Made by a program: the position numbers and the translations under genes. A DNA stretch of 8,859 bases from an uncultured Bacteroidota bacterium (lineage in GTDB: Bacteria; Bacteroidota; Bacteroidia; Chitinophagales; Chitinophagaceae): contig CAILMA010000628.1 in NCBI GenBank assembly GCA_903835145.1, forward strand, positions 1 to 8,859, in the 5' to 3' direction. This document shows positions 1-5,982 of the stretch, piece after piece. Below the pieces are notes generated by a model. The model saw only the letters and a list, made by a program, of their open reading frames with translations, did not search any database and was not told the DNA's origin. Within the stretch, counting starts at the first letter, position 1. Every line of letters starts with the position of its first letter.

Positions 1-569
1 TATCCATTTATGTTAGAGACCACATAAATAATTCCGTTTTTGGGATTTACAGCCGTTGTATTTAAACTAAGCGGAACTGGGACACCAGCCCCGATGGAAA
101 AAGTACTATCACCAAGATGGACTTCCACGAGGGAATCGCTGTATCCACCTGAAACAATACAATACAGTTTACTGTATACATTATTGTATAAAATGCATTT
201 GTAACCGTGGCCAATATCATTGCTATTGTAGGTCTTTGCGTTTCCGTTTTTATCTACACTATAAAGCGTAGCACCGTAGTAGGTGGTGTATTCGAACTGT
301 TCAAAAACAAAATACAGCTGATCTTTTTTGTCGAATGTGGCCTGTGTAGGGTAAATAGTGTTTGTAAAAGTGCCCTGATTGGAAAGTGTGGCGGTGGACT
401 CTGTAAGGAGGCCAAAACTACAGGGACCCGGCGCGGCTGTGATTGCAGCCAATGGCATGGTATAGCCGTGAATATTGGTGCTACAGGCTGTACTGGTGCT
501 GGCTTTCTTGCATGCCGAGACAGCGATCACAGCAACGGAAAGAATGAACAGCAGGGCGTTTTTAAGCAT
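1..569 (-). CDS. Putative lipoprotein, beta-propeller-like, 3'-truncated by window edge (paralogue of the next gene)
   Basis: This reading frame opens with ATG at 569 and stays open for 189 codons to the window edge, so the C-terminus is missing. The N-terminus is a lipoprotein signal: a hydrophobic stretch (residues 5-18) ending in V-S-A-C, with Cys20 as the probable lipidated residue, followed by KK and a Ser/Thr-rich linker. The part after the signal aligns directly with the neighbouring gene at 627-1571: the motif GYTMPLAAIT (35-44), four cysteines at matching places (29, 50, 125, 137) and the block KLYCI (134-138). Visible strand patterns (about 77-115, 121-165, 168 onward) resemble beta-propeller blades, which is an inference. 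No function is recognised. It lies 57 bases after its paralogue's stop and is probably co-transcribed; the gap holds an A/T-rich run (T8 on the coding strand) but only a 3-bp stem, so I do not call a terminator. The Cys-Lys-Lys-Ala start shows no acidic surface-export signal. Confidence 0.85.
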   Translation of the reverse strand, partial: MLKNALLFILSVAVIAVSACKKASTSTACSTNIHGYTMPLAAITAAPGPCSFGLLTESTATLSNQGTFTNTIYPTQATFDKKDQLYFVFEQFEYTTYYGATLYSVDKNGNAKTYNSNDIGHGYKCILYNNVYSKLYCIVSGGYSDSLVEVHLGDSTFSIGAGVPVPLSLNTTAVNPKNGIIYVVSNING

Positions 570-626
570 ATGGGGGAAGGTTTGAAATCTGCTTATAAAA
601 ATAAAAAAAATGTCCTTAACAGACCG

Positions 627-1571
627 TCACTGGCCAGATGCAAGCCCCTGCCAAAACGAGCTGGTGGCGTCGCGCTGCACTATTTTCCCATACATATCAA
701 ACCCGATAACGTAGGCAACAGCAGGTGAAGTAAAATCGACAATAGACAAAAGATAATTGTTGCTGCACTTGTCTATAGCGGCTGAGTAGGAGCCATAAGT
801 ATAGGGCACTGTGGTGGACGAATATTTGATACGCCCGCTCGTAGGATTTATTTGCACGAACGTCCAGAGCGAGGTGTTTAAATAGACGCCATAGAGCATG
901 TTGTCGTTTGGGTTAAAACAAAGTCCGCCGATTGTTGGCATAGTGGTGCAATCGCCTACGGTACTGTAAGTTGCAGTACCGGGATGAAATGCATAAACAC
1001 GATATTGATAACTGTTTAAACTTCCCGCCATATATACGTCTCCGTTTTGGGTATTGCAGGTGGTGGAATTGAAAAGTGTTGGCACAGTGGTTGCAGCTGC
1101 GATAGTGAAAGCACTATCAGAAAACGATATCTCTGCGAGCGAATTGTATCCGGAGCCGGTTTGGATGCAATACAGTTTATCAAAAACGGCATCGTACAAC
1201 AGGCACTGATAGGAATGGTAGCGGCATTCGTGGGTATAGGGCGTTACACTACCGTTGGCATCGATGCGCAAAAGGGTGACAAGGGTATCTGATATAGTAC
1301 GCGCCCTGAACACATAGTAGCAGTTTTCCCGCGAATTGTAGGCTGTTTGCGTCTGGTATATTTCGTTTTTGAAAGTTGCCGTACTGGATATGGTCTCATT
1401 TTTAAAATCGATAGCCCCAAAAGTGCAATCAGATGGGGTGTTCGTTATGGCACTGAGTGGCATCGTAAACCCATAAATTGGCTGTGTACAGGTGGTACCG
1501 GAGGAAGACTTCTTGCAGCCCGGCATGGCCAGCATAGCAATGCAACAAAGTAATAACAGGGATCTGGCCAT
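627..1571 (-). CDS. Putative lipoprotein with beta-propeller-like repeats
   Basis: A complete 314-residue protein of unknown function. Residues 4-16 are hydrophobic and lead to M-P-G-C19, an off-consensus but plausible lipobox, followed by KKSSSG. After a conserved head region (GFTMPLSAIT at 34-43, Cys28 and Cys49) come about five repeats of 40-50 residues (roughly 76-113, 119-165, 169-210, 212-258, 261-305). Each has a hydrophobic strand, an N/D-x-LY or similar turn (DKLYCI, DNMLYGV), and a second strand ending in an Asp/Gly turn. This pattern fits a small beta-propeller (inference, no family assigned). It is the tandem paralogue of the truncated gene at 1-569. The start at 1571 is the first ATG after the promoter at 1607-1636 and places the signal peptide at the very N-terminus. 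The stop is TGA at 627-629. The protein is likely anchored in the outer or inner membrane; which leaflet cannot be read from sequence. Confidence 0.88.
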   Translation of the reverse strand: MARSLLLLCCIAMLAMPGCKKSSSGTTCTQPIYGFTMPLSAITNTPSDCTFGAIDFKNETISSTATFKNEIYQTQTAYNSRENCYYVFRARTISDTLVTLLRIDANGSVTPYTHECRYHSYQCLLYDAVFDKLYCIQTGSGYNSLAEISFSDSAFTIAAATTVPTLFNSTTCNTQNGDVYMAGSLNSYQYRVYAFHPGTATYSTVGDCTTMPTIGGLCFNPNDNMLYGVYLNTSLWTFVQINPTSGRIKYSSTTVPYTYGSYSAAIDKCSNNYLLSIVDFTSPAVAYVIGFDMYGKIVQRDATSSFWQGLASGQ

Positions 1572-1606
1572 GGGTAGAGGGTGTGTTTGTAGGCTAATAA
1601 CGGAAA

Positions 1607-1636
1607 CTAAGGTAATTTATTTTTTGCATTTATCAA
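1607..1636 (-). promoter_or_regulatory. Probable Bacteroidota-type promoter for the lipoprotein pair
   Basis: On the minus strand TTG (1636-1634) is followed after 19 bases by TACCTTAG (1614-1607), which matches the Bacteroidota -7 element TAnnTTTG except for one base. It lies 36 bases upstream of the ATG at 1571 and after the stop of the preceding gene (1707), so it probably drives 627-1571 and 1-569. Confidence 0.5.
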
Positions 1637-1706
1637 TGAATTTAGCTCATCCTTTTTCCTCGGAAGCCGAACTATTTATTGACAATCGAGCATTCGTTGG
1701 CAACCT

Positions 1707-2195
1707 CTACTTCCTTGAAAATAAAGTTACCAGCAGCAGCAAAAACGCAAAAATGGGGATGAGCGTTAAGGTAACCGCAAGATTTTGCTGCTTTTTAAAG
1801 TTTCTGAAACCGGAAACTACAAAAAATAAAATGTAGGCCGGGTAGCCAATGATAGCGAAAAACATAAGGTAGGTCTGAGAGTTGTCGGACGATGGACTAT
1901 CAAACATAAAAACAGAGCTATAAAGCACCATTGGCCACAGCAAAACGGGCAAAAGGGCGAGCATGTTTAGCCTGCGGTACCAAGCCGGGATATCAGGTGC
2001 ATTGTAAAAAGTAAGCCTACTTGACTTGCGGGAGCCACAATTCGGGCAGCCATCAGCATCATACCAATCAGTTCTGTCGCCCACGTGCCCACAGCTCCTG
2101 CAGATCAGCCGCGCCCGCGAGGGAATACGCTGTCGGCTCTTATCCATATAGATAATGAAGACAATGAACAAGATAAAAATAAGGAACAACATCAT
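1707..2195 (-). CDS. Small membrane protein with a zinc-ribbon, function unknown
   Basis: A 162-residue protein. A longer version would begin with TTG at 2243, but ATG ATG at 2195 puts the first membrane segment right at the N-terminus and is preferred. Order of parts: transmembrane segment 2-16; a cytosolic or periplasmic zinc-ribbon-like module with C32-x2-C35 and C50-x2-C53 (CRSCG and CPNCG knuckles); transmembrane segments about 77-97, 108-128 and 139-159; then a short basic tail. Two CxxC knuckles 14 residues apart are typical of rubredoxin-like zinc ribbons. No enzyme motif is visible and I do not recognise the family. It follows the outer-membrane protein gene (2244-3011) by 48 bases with no terminator between them, so it is probably in the same transcript. 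The stop is TAG at 1707-1709. Confidence 0.8.
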   Translation of the reverse strand: MMLFLIFILFIVFIIYMDKSRQRIPSRARLICRSCGHVGDRTDWYDADGCPNCGSRKSSRLTFYNAPDIPAWYRRLNMLALLPVLLWPMVLYSSVFMFDSPSSDNSQTYLMFFAIIGYPAYILFFVVSGFRNFKKQQNLAVTLTLIPIFAFLLLLVTLFSRK

Positions 2196-2243
2196 AGTGG
2201 CCAGCCGAGCTATATACCCCCTGTAAAAATAGGATAAATGCAA

Positions 2244-3011
2244 TTACAATCGCACGCCAAGAATCACTTTAAGTATGCGCTGGGCGGTGCTGTTAGTGAA
2301 ACCCCAACCGTAGCCGGCATTAAACTCAAAGTCTGGGTTAAAATCTATATCGGCAGCTATAAAAAGCTGGTGTTGCTGCTGCTGAAACGGATCTAAATTA
2401 GGGAGGGCACCTACTGAGCCATAATACTCCAGCCCCACTGCCAGCTCTTTCGATAGGTCTATACTACCTTTTAAATTGGGCGAATAGACATAGCCCTTAT
2501 TCTGATCGGGACCGGCATAACTTTTATCGAAAACCGGATTGAACGCGAAATAAAATTTATTCCACTTTTTGTCGATGATGGGCCTTATTTCCAACGTGCT
2601 GGTATTGGCGGAAAACTCTTTTTTCTGGAGTCCAAACTCAAAGGAAAGACTCAACCCGACGGGCCATTTCCATTTTTCCGGTATTGCAAAACGGGGCCTT
2701 ACATGGGAACCTACATAGGCGGTTCGGTTATCTGAACCAATAGAATTAAAAATATAAAAACCGGTCTCAAACCAGGAGGTAAACCCGTGGGTAATCTCAA
2801 TCGTTTCATGAAAAACGTGGTTATCAGAATATTCACCAGCCGGCAGCCACTTGGTGCCTTTGAACGAGTAATTGGAATGTAACTCTACCATGGTTCTCTT
2901 TTTTGCAACGAGCTTAGCACCATATACCTGTATCTCGTAGTTGTCCTGAGCAGAAAGCTTAAAAGAAAATAGTAAAAAAGAAAGTAGAACAATTGAACAA
3001 CCTTTATACAT
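2244..3011 (-). CDS. Outer-membrane beta-barrel protein, function unknown
   Basis: A 255-residue secreted protein. The ORF is open further upstream (to 3143), but ATG at 3011 is the right start: it gives a clean signal peptide (hydrophobic 6-17, predicted cleavage after L-S-A at residue 21, mature start QDNYE), and the promoter and the preceding gene's terminator both lie inside the longer reading. The mature part shows alternating hydrophobic/polar strands rich in aromatic residues and short turns, as in outer-membrane barrels. Recognisable blocks are EIQVYG near the N-terminus, TMVELHSNYSF, HETIEITHGF, WFETGFYIF, VRPRF, PVGLSLSFEFG, EIRPIIDK, AVGLEYYGSVG and the last strand ending KVILGVRL. 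I recall similar unnamed barrel proteins in many Bacteroidota and other Gram-negatives, but a transported substrate is not known to me. It is the first gene of a probable two-gene unit with the zinc-ribbon membrane protein. Confidence 0.85.
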   Translation of the reverse strand: MYKGCSIVLLSFLLFSFKLSAQDNYEIQVYGAKLVAKKRTMVELHSNYSFKGTKWLPAGEYSDNHVFHETIEITHGFTSWFETGFYIFNSIGSDNRTAYVGSHVRPRFAIPEKWKWPVGLSLSFEFGLQKKEFSANTSTLEIRPIIDKKWNKFYFAFNPVFDKSYAGPDQNKGYVYSPNLKGSIDLSKELAVGLEYYGSVGALPNLDPFQQQQHQLFIAADIDFNPDFEFNAGYGWGFTNSTAQRILKVILGVRL

Positions 3012-3031
3012 AAACCACACCGTTTCATGCG

Positions 3032-3039
3032 CAAAGTTA
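3032..3039 (-). promoter_or_regulatory. Probable -7 promoter element for the beta-barrel gene
   Basis: TAACTTTG on the minus strand (3039-3032) is an exact match to the Bacteroidota -7 consensus TAnnTTTG and lies 20 bases before the ATG at 3011. I see no good TTG at the expected -33 distance, so only the -7 half is supported. It lies downstream of the terminator at 3095-3124, as expected for an independent transcription unit. Confidence 0.5.
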
Positions 3040-3094
3040 GCGGTAAAAAGGGTTTGGATGAGCAGGTTTAAGGTTATTAAAATGGGTAGCAGGC

Positions 3095-3124
3095 AAAAAA
3101 ATCCCCCGGTTTTAGCCGGGGGAT
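3095..3124 (-). terminator. Intrinsic terminator of the T9SS-sorted Ig-like protein gene
   Basis: Read on the minus strand there is a perfect 9-bp stem, ATCCCCCGG / CCGGGGGAT, with a 6-base loop (CTAAAA), followed immediately by a run of six further T. It begins 21 bases after the stop of the gene at 3146-4816. The T run is on one side only, so it acts for minus-strand transcription. Confidence 0.93.
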
Positions 3125-3145
3125 AAAGAAATTTTTCTATCAATA

Positions 3146-4816
3146 TTATTTTCTCAGCAGCGTGATTTTGTTGGTACTGTAGTTACCTTGATCGTCTCTG
3201 AGTACAATATAATAGTTGCCTTCTGGCAAGTTACTCAGGTTGGCTTCATGATGTGACTGATTGTTTACTTCCTCGTGCAACATAGCCTGACCAACAGAAT
3301 TATAAACATCTACATAGATTTTGCTTTTCAAGTTACCCCAATCCAGCTGAACCATACCATTTGTTGGGTTTGGATATATTTTTATGTTAGCCTTATTTAA
3401 CTCATTTACACCCAATAAGGAAATGTAAATAATGTTAGATGGCAGCGACGGGCAATTGCCGTTGTACTTTACCACATAGTAGTACCCGAGGTAGCGTGGA
3501 TGGTATGAAAAATCAGTAGTACCCGGGATGATACTATCCCTGCCGGAGCGGGTACGATATTGATCGGTATCAGAAAAATACCAAACGCAAACCGATGAAT
3601 CGTTAACGACAAGCATATCGCCTATAAGTGAGAGGCGAGGGGCAACAGGCGTGCTGTCTCTTACCATAATTTCACCCGGTACAGTTACCGAATCGTGAGA
3701 ATAGCAACCGTTATCGGTTTGGCGAACTCTGAAACTTACAATGTCTGTATTGTTGAATAACCTTGTGATGGTATCGGAACCAATTGCAGTAGGCACTCCA
3801 TTGATAAACCACTCGTGAAAAGGTGCGGTACCGAAAGTGTCGTAAACTGCTGTGAAGGTACATGGTGAGTCCAGACAACCGGGATTAGAACCATGAGATA
3901 ACCTGATGTAAGCAGATGCATCATAAACGTGGTTAACGGTAATACCGAGGAGATTAGAAGTATCAACAGGGTTTAGCACGCAGGTATCAGGCGACATAAT
4001 AACACAATAAACAGTATCACCATTGTGCAATGAATCGGTATAATAGTTTTCACTTACAGCACCGAATATAGGCGTGTTGTTGACATACCACTGGTAAGAA
4101 ACACCGGAACCGTAATCATAAGCTGATGCTGTAAGGGTATCCAGCCAATAAGCGCAAACCGGGTTGCGGACAGCGGCAATGGTAACACCTTCTGTAAGAT
4201 GGGAATGAATGATAGGAATAATTGCAGAGTAAACGGTATCAACCGGCGCACACGGCGAGTTAGAAACCATCATAACGGATACCGTATCTGTACCACTGAA
4301 GTAGCGGGAAATCGTGCTGCTGTCTTCGCCTGCAAGGGCTACGCCATTAATCATCCATTGATACACCGGGCGGGTGCCACCATTCACGGGGTATGCTGTA
4401 AAGGTAAGCGGGCGACCAGAGCAGTCAGGGTTGCTGCCCACAGTGAGTGACACCAATACATTGGCTGGTATGCTTGCGGCATGGTGAACAATAATGATAC
4501 CTGAAGTATCGCTATCGTTTACGCCGGCACTATTGATAAAATTAAGAACGCAATATACTGTATCACCATCGCTCAGAGCGGTAGTATAAAATGTATCGAG
4601 GGTCACACCTGTAAACGTACTGTTGGTGTACCATTTAAAGGTAGCAGTAGAGAATGTATCGCTGCTTTGGGTAGCAGTGAACATTAACTGTGTGCCTACG
4701 CAGGTAGTGTCAGTAAATGGAGGTAAATGTATGGTAGCGGTATCGCGTACCACGGCGCGAGCGATAGAGTTCAGGCCAATGAGAAGAAAGAAAAATAGCG
4801 TAATTTTGCGTATCAT
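3146..4816 (-). CDS. Secreted T9SS type A sorting-domain protein with Ig-like repeats
   Basis: A 556-residue exported protein, likely a cell-surface or released structural or adhesive protein. The ATG at 4816 (not the longer reading from 4879) starts a signal peptide: MIRK, hydrophobic 5-17, probable cleavage after A-R-A at 21. Then come about five Ig/PKD-like beta-sandwich repeats (roughly 34-111, 116-205, 209-296, 301-386 and a divergent one 393-466). The first four carry an early Cys (39, 132, 221, 314), often in an N-P-x-C context, a central Trp-strand (YQWMING 152-158, YQWYVNN 241-247, HEWFING 334-340) and D-T-V-x-C or similar near the end. Residues 475-556 are a type IX secretion C-terminal sorting domain: IYPNPTNG (480-487), VDVYNSVGQ (502-510), LSNLPEGNYYI (527-537) and a final KITLLRK. 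The T9SS machinery itself is not in this window. Its ligand is unknown. A strong terminator follows the stop. Confidence 0.92.
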   Translation of the reverse strand: MIRKITLFFFLLIGLNSIARAVVRDTATIHLPPFTDTTCVGTQLMFTATQSSDTFSTATFKWYTNSTFTGVTLDTFYTTALSDGDTVYCVLNFINSAGVNDSDTSGIIIVHHAASIPANVLVSLTVGSNPDCSGRPLTFTAYPVNGGTRPVYQWMINGVALAGEDSSTISRYFSGTDTVSVMMVSNSPCAPVDTVYSAIIPIIHSHLTEGVTIAAVRNPVCAYWLDTLTASAYDYGSGVSYQWYVNNTPIFGAVSENYYTDSLHNGDTVYCVIMSPDTCVLNPVDTSNLLGITVNHVYDASAYIRLSHGSNPGCLDSPCTFTAVYDTFGTAPFHEWFINGVPTAIGSDTITRLFNNTDIVSFRVRQTDNGCYSHDSVTVPGEIMVRDSTPVAPRLSLIGDMLVVNDSSVCVWYFSDTDQYRTRSGRDSIIPGTTDFSYHPRYLGYYYVVKYNGNCPSLPSNIIYISLLGVNELNKANIKIYPNPTNGMVQLDWGNLKSKIYVDVYNSVGQAMLHEEVNNQSHHEANLSNLPEGNYYIVLRDDQGNYSTNKITLLRK

Positions 4817-4833
4817 AATGCTAAAGAATTTAC

Positions 4834-4853
4834 TACCCCCATTTCCGGAGGTA
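4834..4853 (-). other. Possible leader hairpin before the T9SS-sorted gene
   Basis: On the minus strand TACCTCC and GGGGGTA can pair over 7 bp (one G-T wobble) around the loop GGAAAT, ending 17 bases before the ATG at 4816. No T run follows, so it is not a terminator. It could affect mRNA stability or translation, or be chance. Confidence 0.3.
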
Positions 4854-4866
4854 TAATTTGTCAGGG

Positions 4867-4898
4867 TAAAAATAAGCATTCATTAATAAAGTAGAAAC
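4867..4898 (-). promoter_or_regulatory. Weak promoter candidate for the T9SS-sorted gene
   Basis: On the minus strand GTTT (4898-4895) is followed after 20 bases by TATTTTTA (4874-4867). This departs from TTTG-N19-TAnnTTTG by one base in each element. It is the best candidate in the divergent gap and would give a leader that includes the hairpin at 4834-4853. Confidence 0.25.
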
Positions 4899-4973
4899 TA
4901 TTTAGCGATGTTTTTATTTTTGTGCTTAATTTTGAGGATAAATTTTATATTTTTTTGGTTCCTTTTGAAAAAG

Positions 4974-5004
4974 TTGTTCTTTTCCAATTTTTCCCTTACC
5001 TTTG
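4974..5004 (+). promoter_or_regulatory. Bacteroidota-type promoter of rpmH-rnpA
   Basis: TTG at 4974-4976 is followed after 20 bases by TACCTTTG at 4997-5004, an exact match to the -7 consensus TAnnTTTG. The element lies 33 bases before the rpmH ATG, implying a short leader of about 25-30 bases. Confidence 0.75.
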
Positions 5005-5037
5005 CACTCCCTTAATAAAAAGTAATAAAATAAACGT

Positions 5038-5193
5038 ATGAAACGTACATATCAACCGCACCGACGCCGCCGGAAATCGGTACATGGTTTCCGCAAACGT
5101 ATGCAATCGGCAAACGGACGTAAAGTATTGGCTTCCCGCCGCAAAAAGGGTCGCCATAAGTTATCAGTATCGAGCGAAAGCCGCCTTAAATAA
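5038..5193 (+). CDS. rpmH: Large ribosomal subunit protein bL34
   Basis: A 51-residue, very basic protein. It starts [13 protein letters not shown], continues with HGFRKRM and [20 protein letters not shown], and matches the bL34 family over its whole length (members are usually 44-52 residues). bL34 binds 23S rRNA in the large subunit. The ATG is the only start that gives the invariant MKRT opening, and it has no Shine-Dalgarno site, as usual in Bacteroidota. A strong promoter lies just upstream. The rnpA gene follows 19 bases later, the common bacterial rpmH-rnpA pair, so the two are probably co-transcribed. Confidence 0.98.
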   Translation: MKRTYQPHRRRRKSVHGFRKRMQSANGRKVLASRRKKGRHKLSVSSESRLK

Positions 5194-5212
5194 CGCTTTA
5201 AATCTTTAAGCC

Positions 5213-5623
5213 ATTCGTCATACTTTCAAAGTATATGAGCGGCTCAAGCGAGAGCAGCATATTCATACGCTTTTCCAGGTTGGGAAAGCGTTTTCTGTTT
5301 TTCCGTTGAGAGTCTTTTACCTTACTTTGCCCCGTACCGAAGCGCGGGAAAGCCCTGTTATGACAGGCTTTTCTGTGCCAAAAAAGAAATTTAAAAGCTC
5401 CGTTCACCGTCATAGGGTACGAAGGCTTATTGTGGAGGCGTGGAGACTCCACAAACATGAACTTTATGCAGTTGTACCGAAACACTTACAACTGCATATT
5501 TTCTTTGTGTACACTGACATTAAATTACCGGAATATACTCCGGTAGAGCTTGCTGTGGTGGCAGGTATAGAAAAACTGGCCCAACTCTTGACTATAGAGT
5601 TACCTCCTGTTGCGCCTGAATAA
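5213..5623 (+). CDS. rnpA: Ribonuclease P protein component, apparent ATT start
   Basis: The protein subunit of RNase P, which helps the RNA subunit (rnpB, not here) remove 5' leaders from pre-tRNA. Starting at ATT 5213 it has 136 residues, a normal RnpA length. Visible family features: N-terminal helix region T4-F5 and ERLK (9-12), LF (20-21), GKAF (24-27), then P31-x-R33 and a strand VFYLTL (34-39); GFSVPKKKFK (52-61); and the RNR signature as VHRHRVRR (64-71), with His in place of the usual Asn; then the helix IVEAWRLHK. The frame is open only from 5210 (TAA at 5207-5209), and no ATG, GTG or TTG precedes TTG at 5306. A start at TTG 5306 would remove the first helix and part of the first strand that form the leader-binding cleft. 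ATT at 5213 gives M-R-H-T-F, the expected distance from the conserved block. A natural AUU start, a point change or a sequencing error are all possible. The gene identity is certain; the start is not. Confidence 0.93.
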   Translation: MRHTFKVYERLKREQHIHTLFQVGKAFSVFPLRVFYLTLPRTEARESPVMTGFSVPKKKFKSSVHRHRVRRLIVEAWRLHKHELYAVVPKHLQLHIFFVYTDIKLPEYTPVELAVVAGIEKLAQLLTIELPPVAPE

Positions 5624-5982
5624 AAATTAAAATTCCCTCGCTGAATACATTTCTGCGTACCAAAACTTGAAGCAACTATGCCTCAATTGGTGCAAATGCC
5701 CGGTCTTTTCGCCGCTCTCAGAATGCCAATCTAAAAAAATCCAGTCTTCGCTTTTCGAAAAATTAAGCGCTAAAAAAAATTCTGAAGGCTTATACACGTC
5801 TGTGTTCTTTCACTTGATAGAAACGATTTGCCGCCTAAATACTTACCCTGCTCAGGCGTCGCTATGGCATTCATTATATATTTGTGCACATACCCCACCT
5901 TTTTAATATTTTTGGGTGTCTATTAATAATCGCAAAATGTTTGCTATTTTTACCAGTTATATTGCATTTATTAGACTCTGAA
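5624..5982 (+). other. Gap of about 360 bases without a convincing gene
   Basis: Between rnpA and the lectin/Ig-repeat gene. A TTG-initiated ORF (5667-5906) is present but has no recognisable domain, signal peptide or start context, and does not look like YidD, the usual neighbour of rnpA. A/T runs occur at 5732-5739 and 5771-5779. A 5-bp stem CGCTT/AAGCG (5749-5753 with 5765-5769) precedes an A run rather than a T run, so no terminator for rnpA is supported. The 3' part holds the promoter candidate at 5881-5914. Confidence 0.6.
5881..5914 (+). promoter_or_regulatory. Probable promoter of the lectin/Ig-repeat gene
   Basis: TTTG at 5881-5884 is followed after 22 bases by TATTTTTG (5907-5914), an exact match to TAnnTTTG. 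The spacing is at the long end of the known range. It would give a leader of about 60 bases before the ATG at 5983. A second near match, TATTTTTA (5945-5952), lacks a well-placed upstream element. Confidence 0.45.

Noticed and set aside
207..728. 173-codon plus-strand ORF
   Set aside because: It is antisense to two lipoprotein genes whose minus-strand frames are paralogous to each other and carry lipoboxes.
959..981. Perfect 8-bp inverted repeat CGGTACTG/CAGTACCG with a 7-base loop
   Set aside because: It lies inside the lipoprotein coding sequence, has no T run, and has no sign of being a site rather than chance.
5198..5485. 95-codon minus-strand ORF
   Set aside because: It is the antisense shadow of rnpA.
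5526..5545. 7-bp stem TACCGGA/TCCGGTA near the 3' end of rnpA
   Set aside because: It is within the coding sequence, 78 bases before the stop, with no T run after it; not a terminator.
5790..5798. DnaA-box-like TTATACACG
   Set aside because: A single near match with one mismatch; no cluster of boxes, no dnaA gene, so no evidence for an origin despite the rpmH-rnpA context.
5667..5906. 79-codon plus-strand ORF after rnpA, at the place where yidD often lies
   Set aside because: It starts at TTG, shows no YidD motifs, no signal peptide or domain, and its end lies within the promoter candidate of the next gene.
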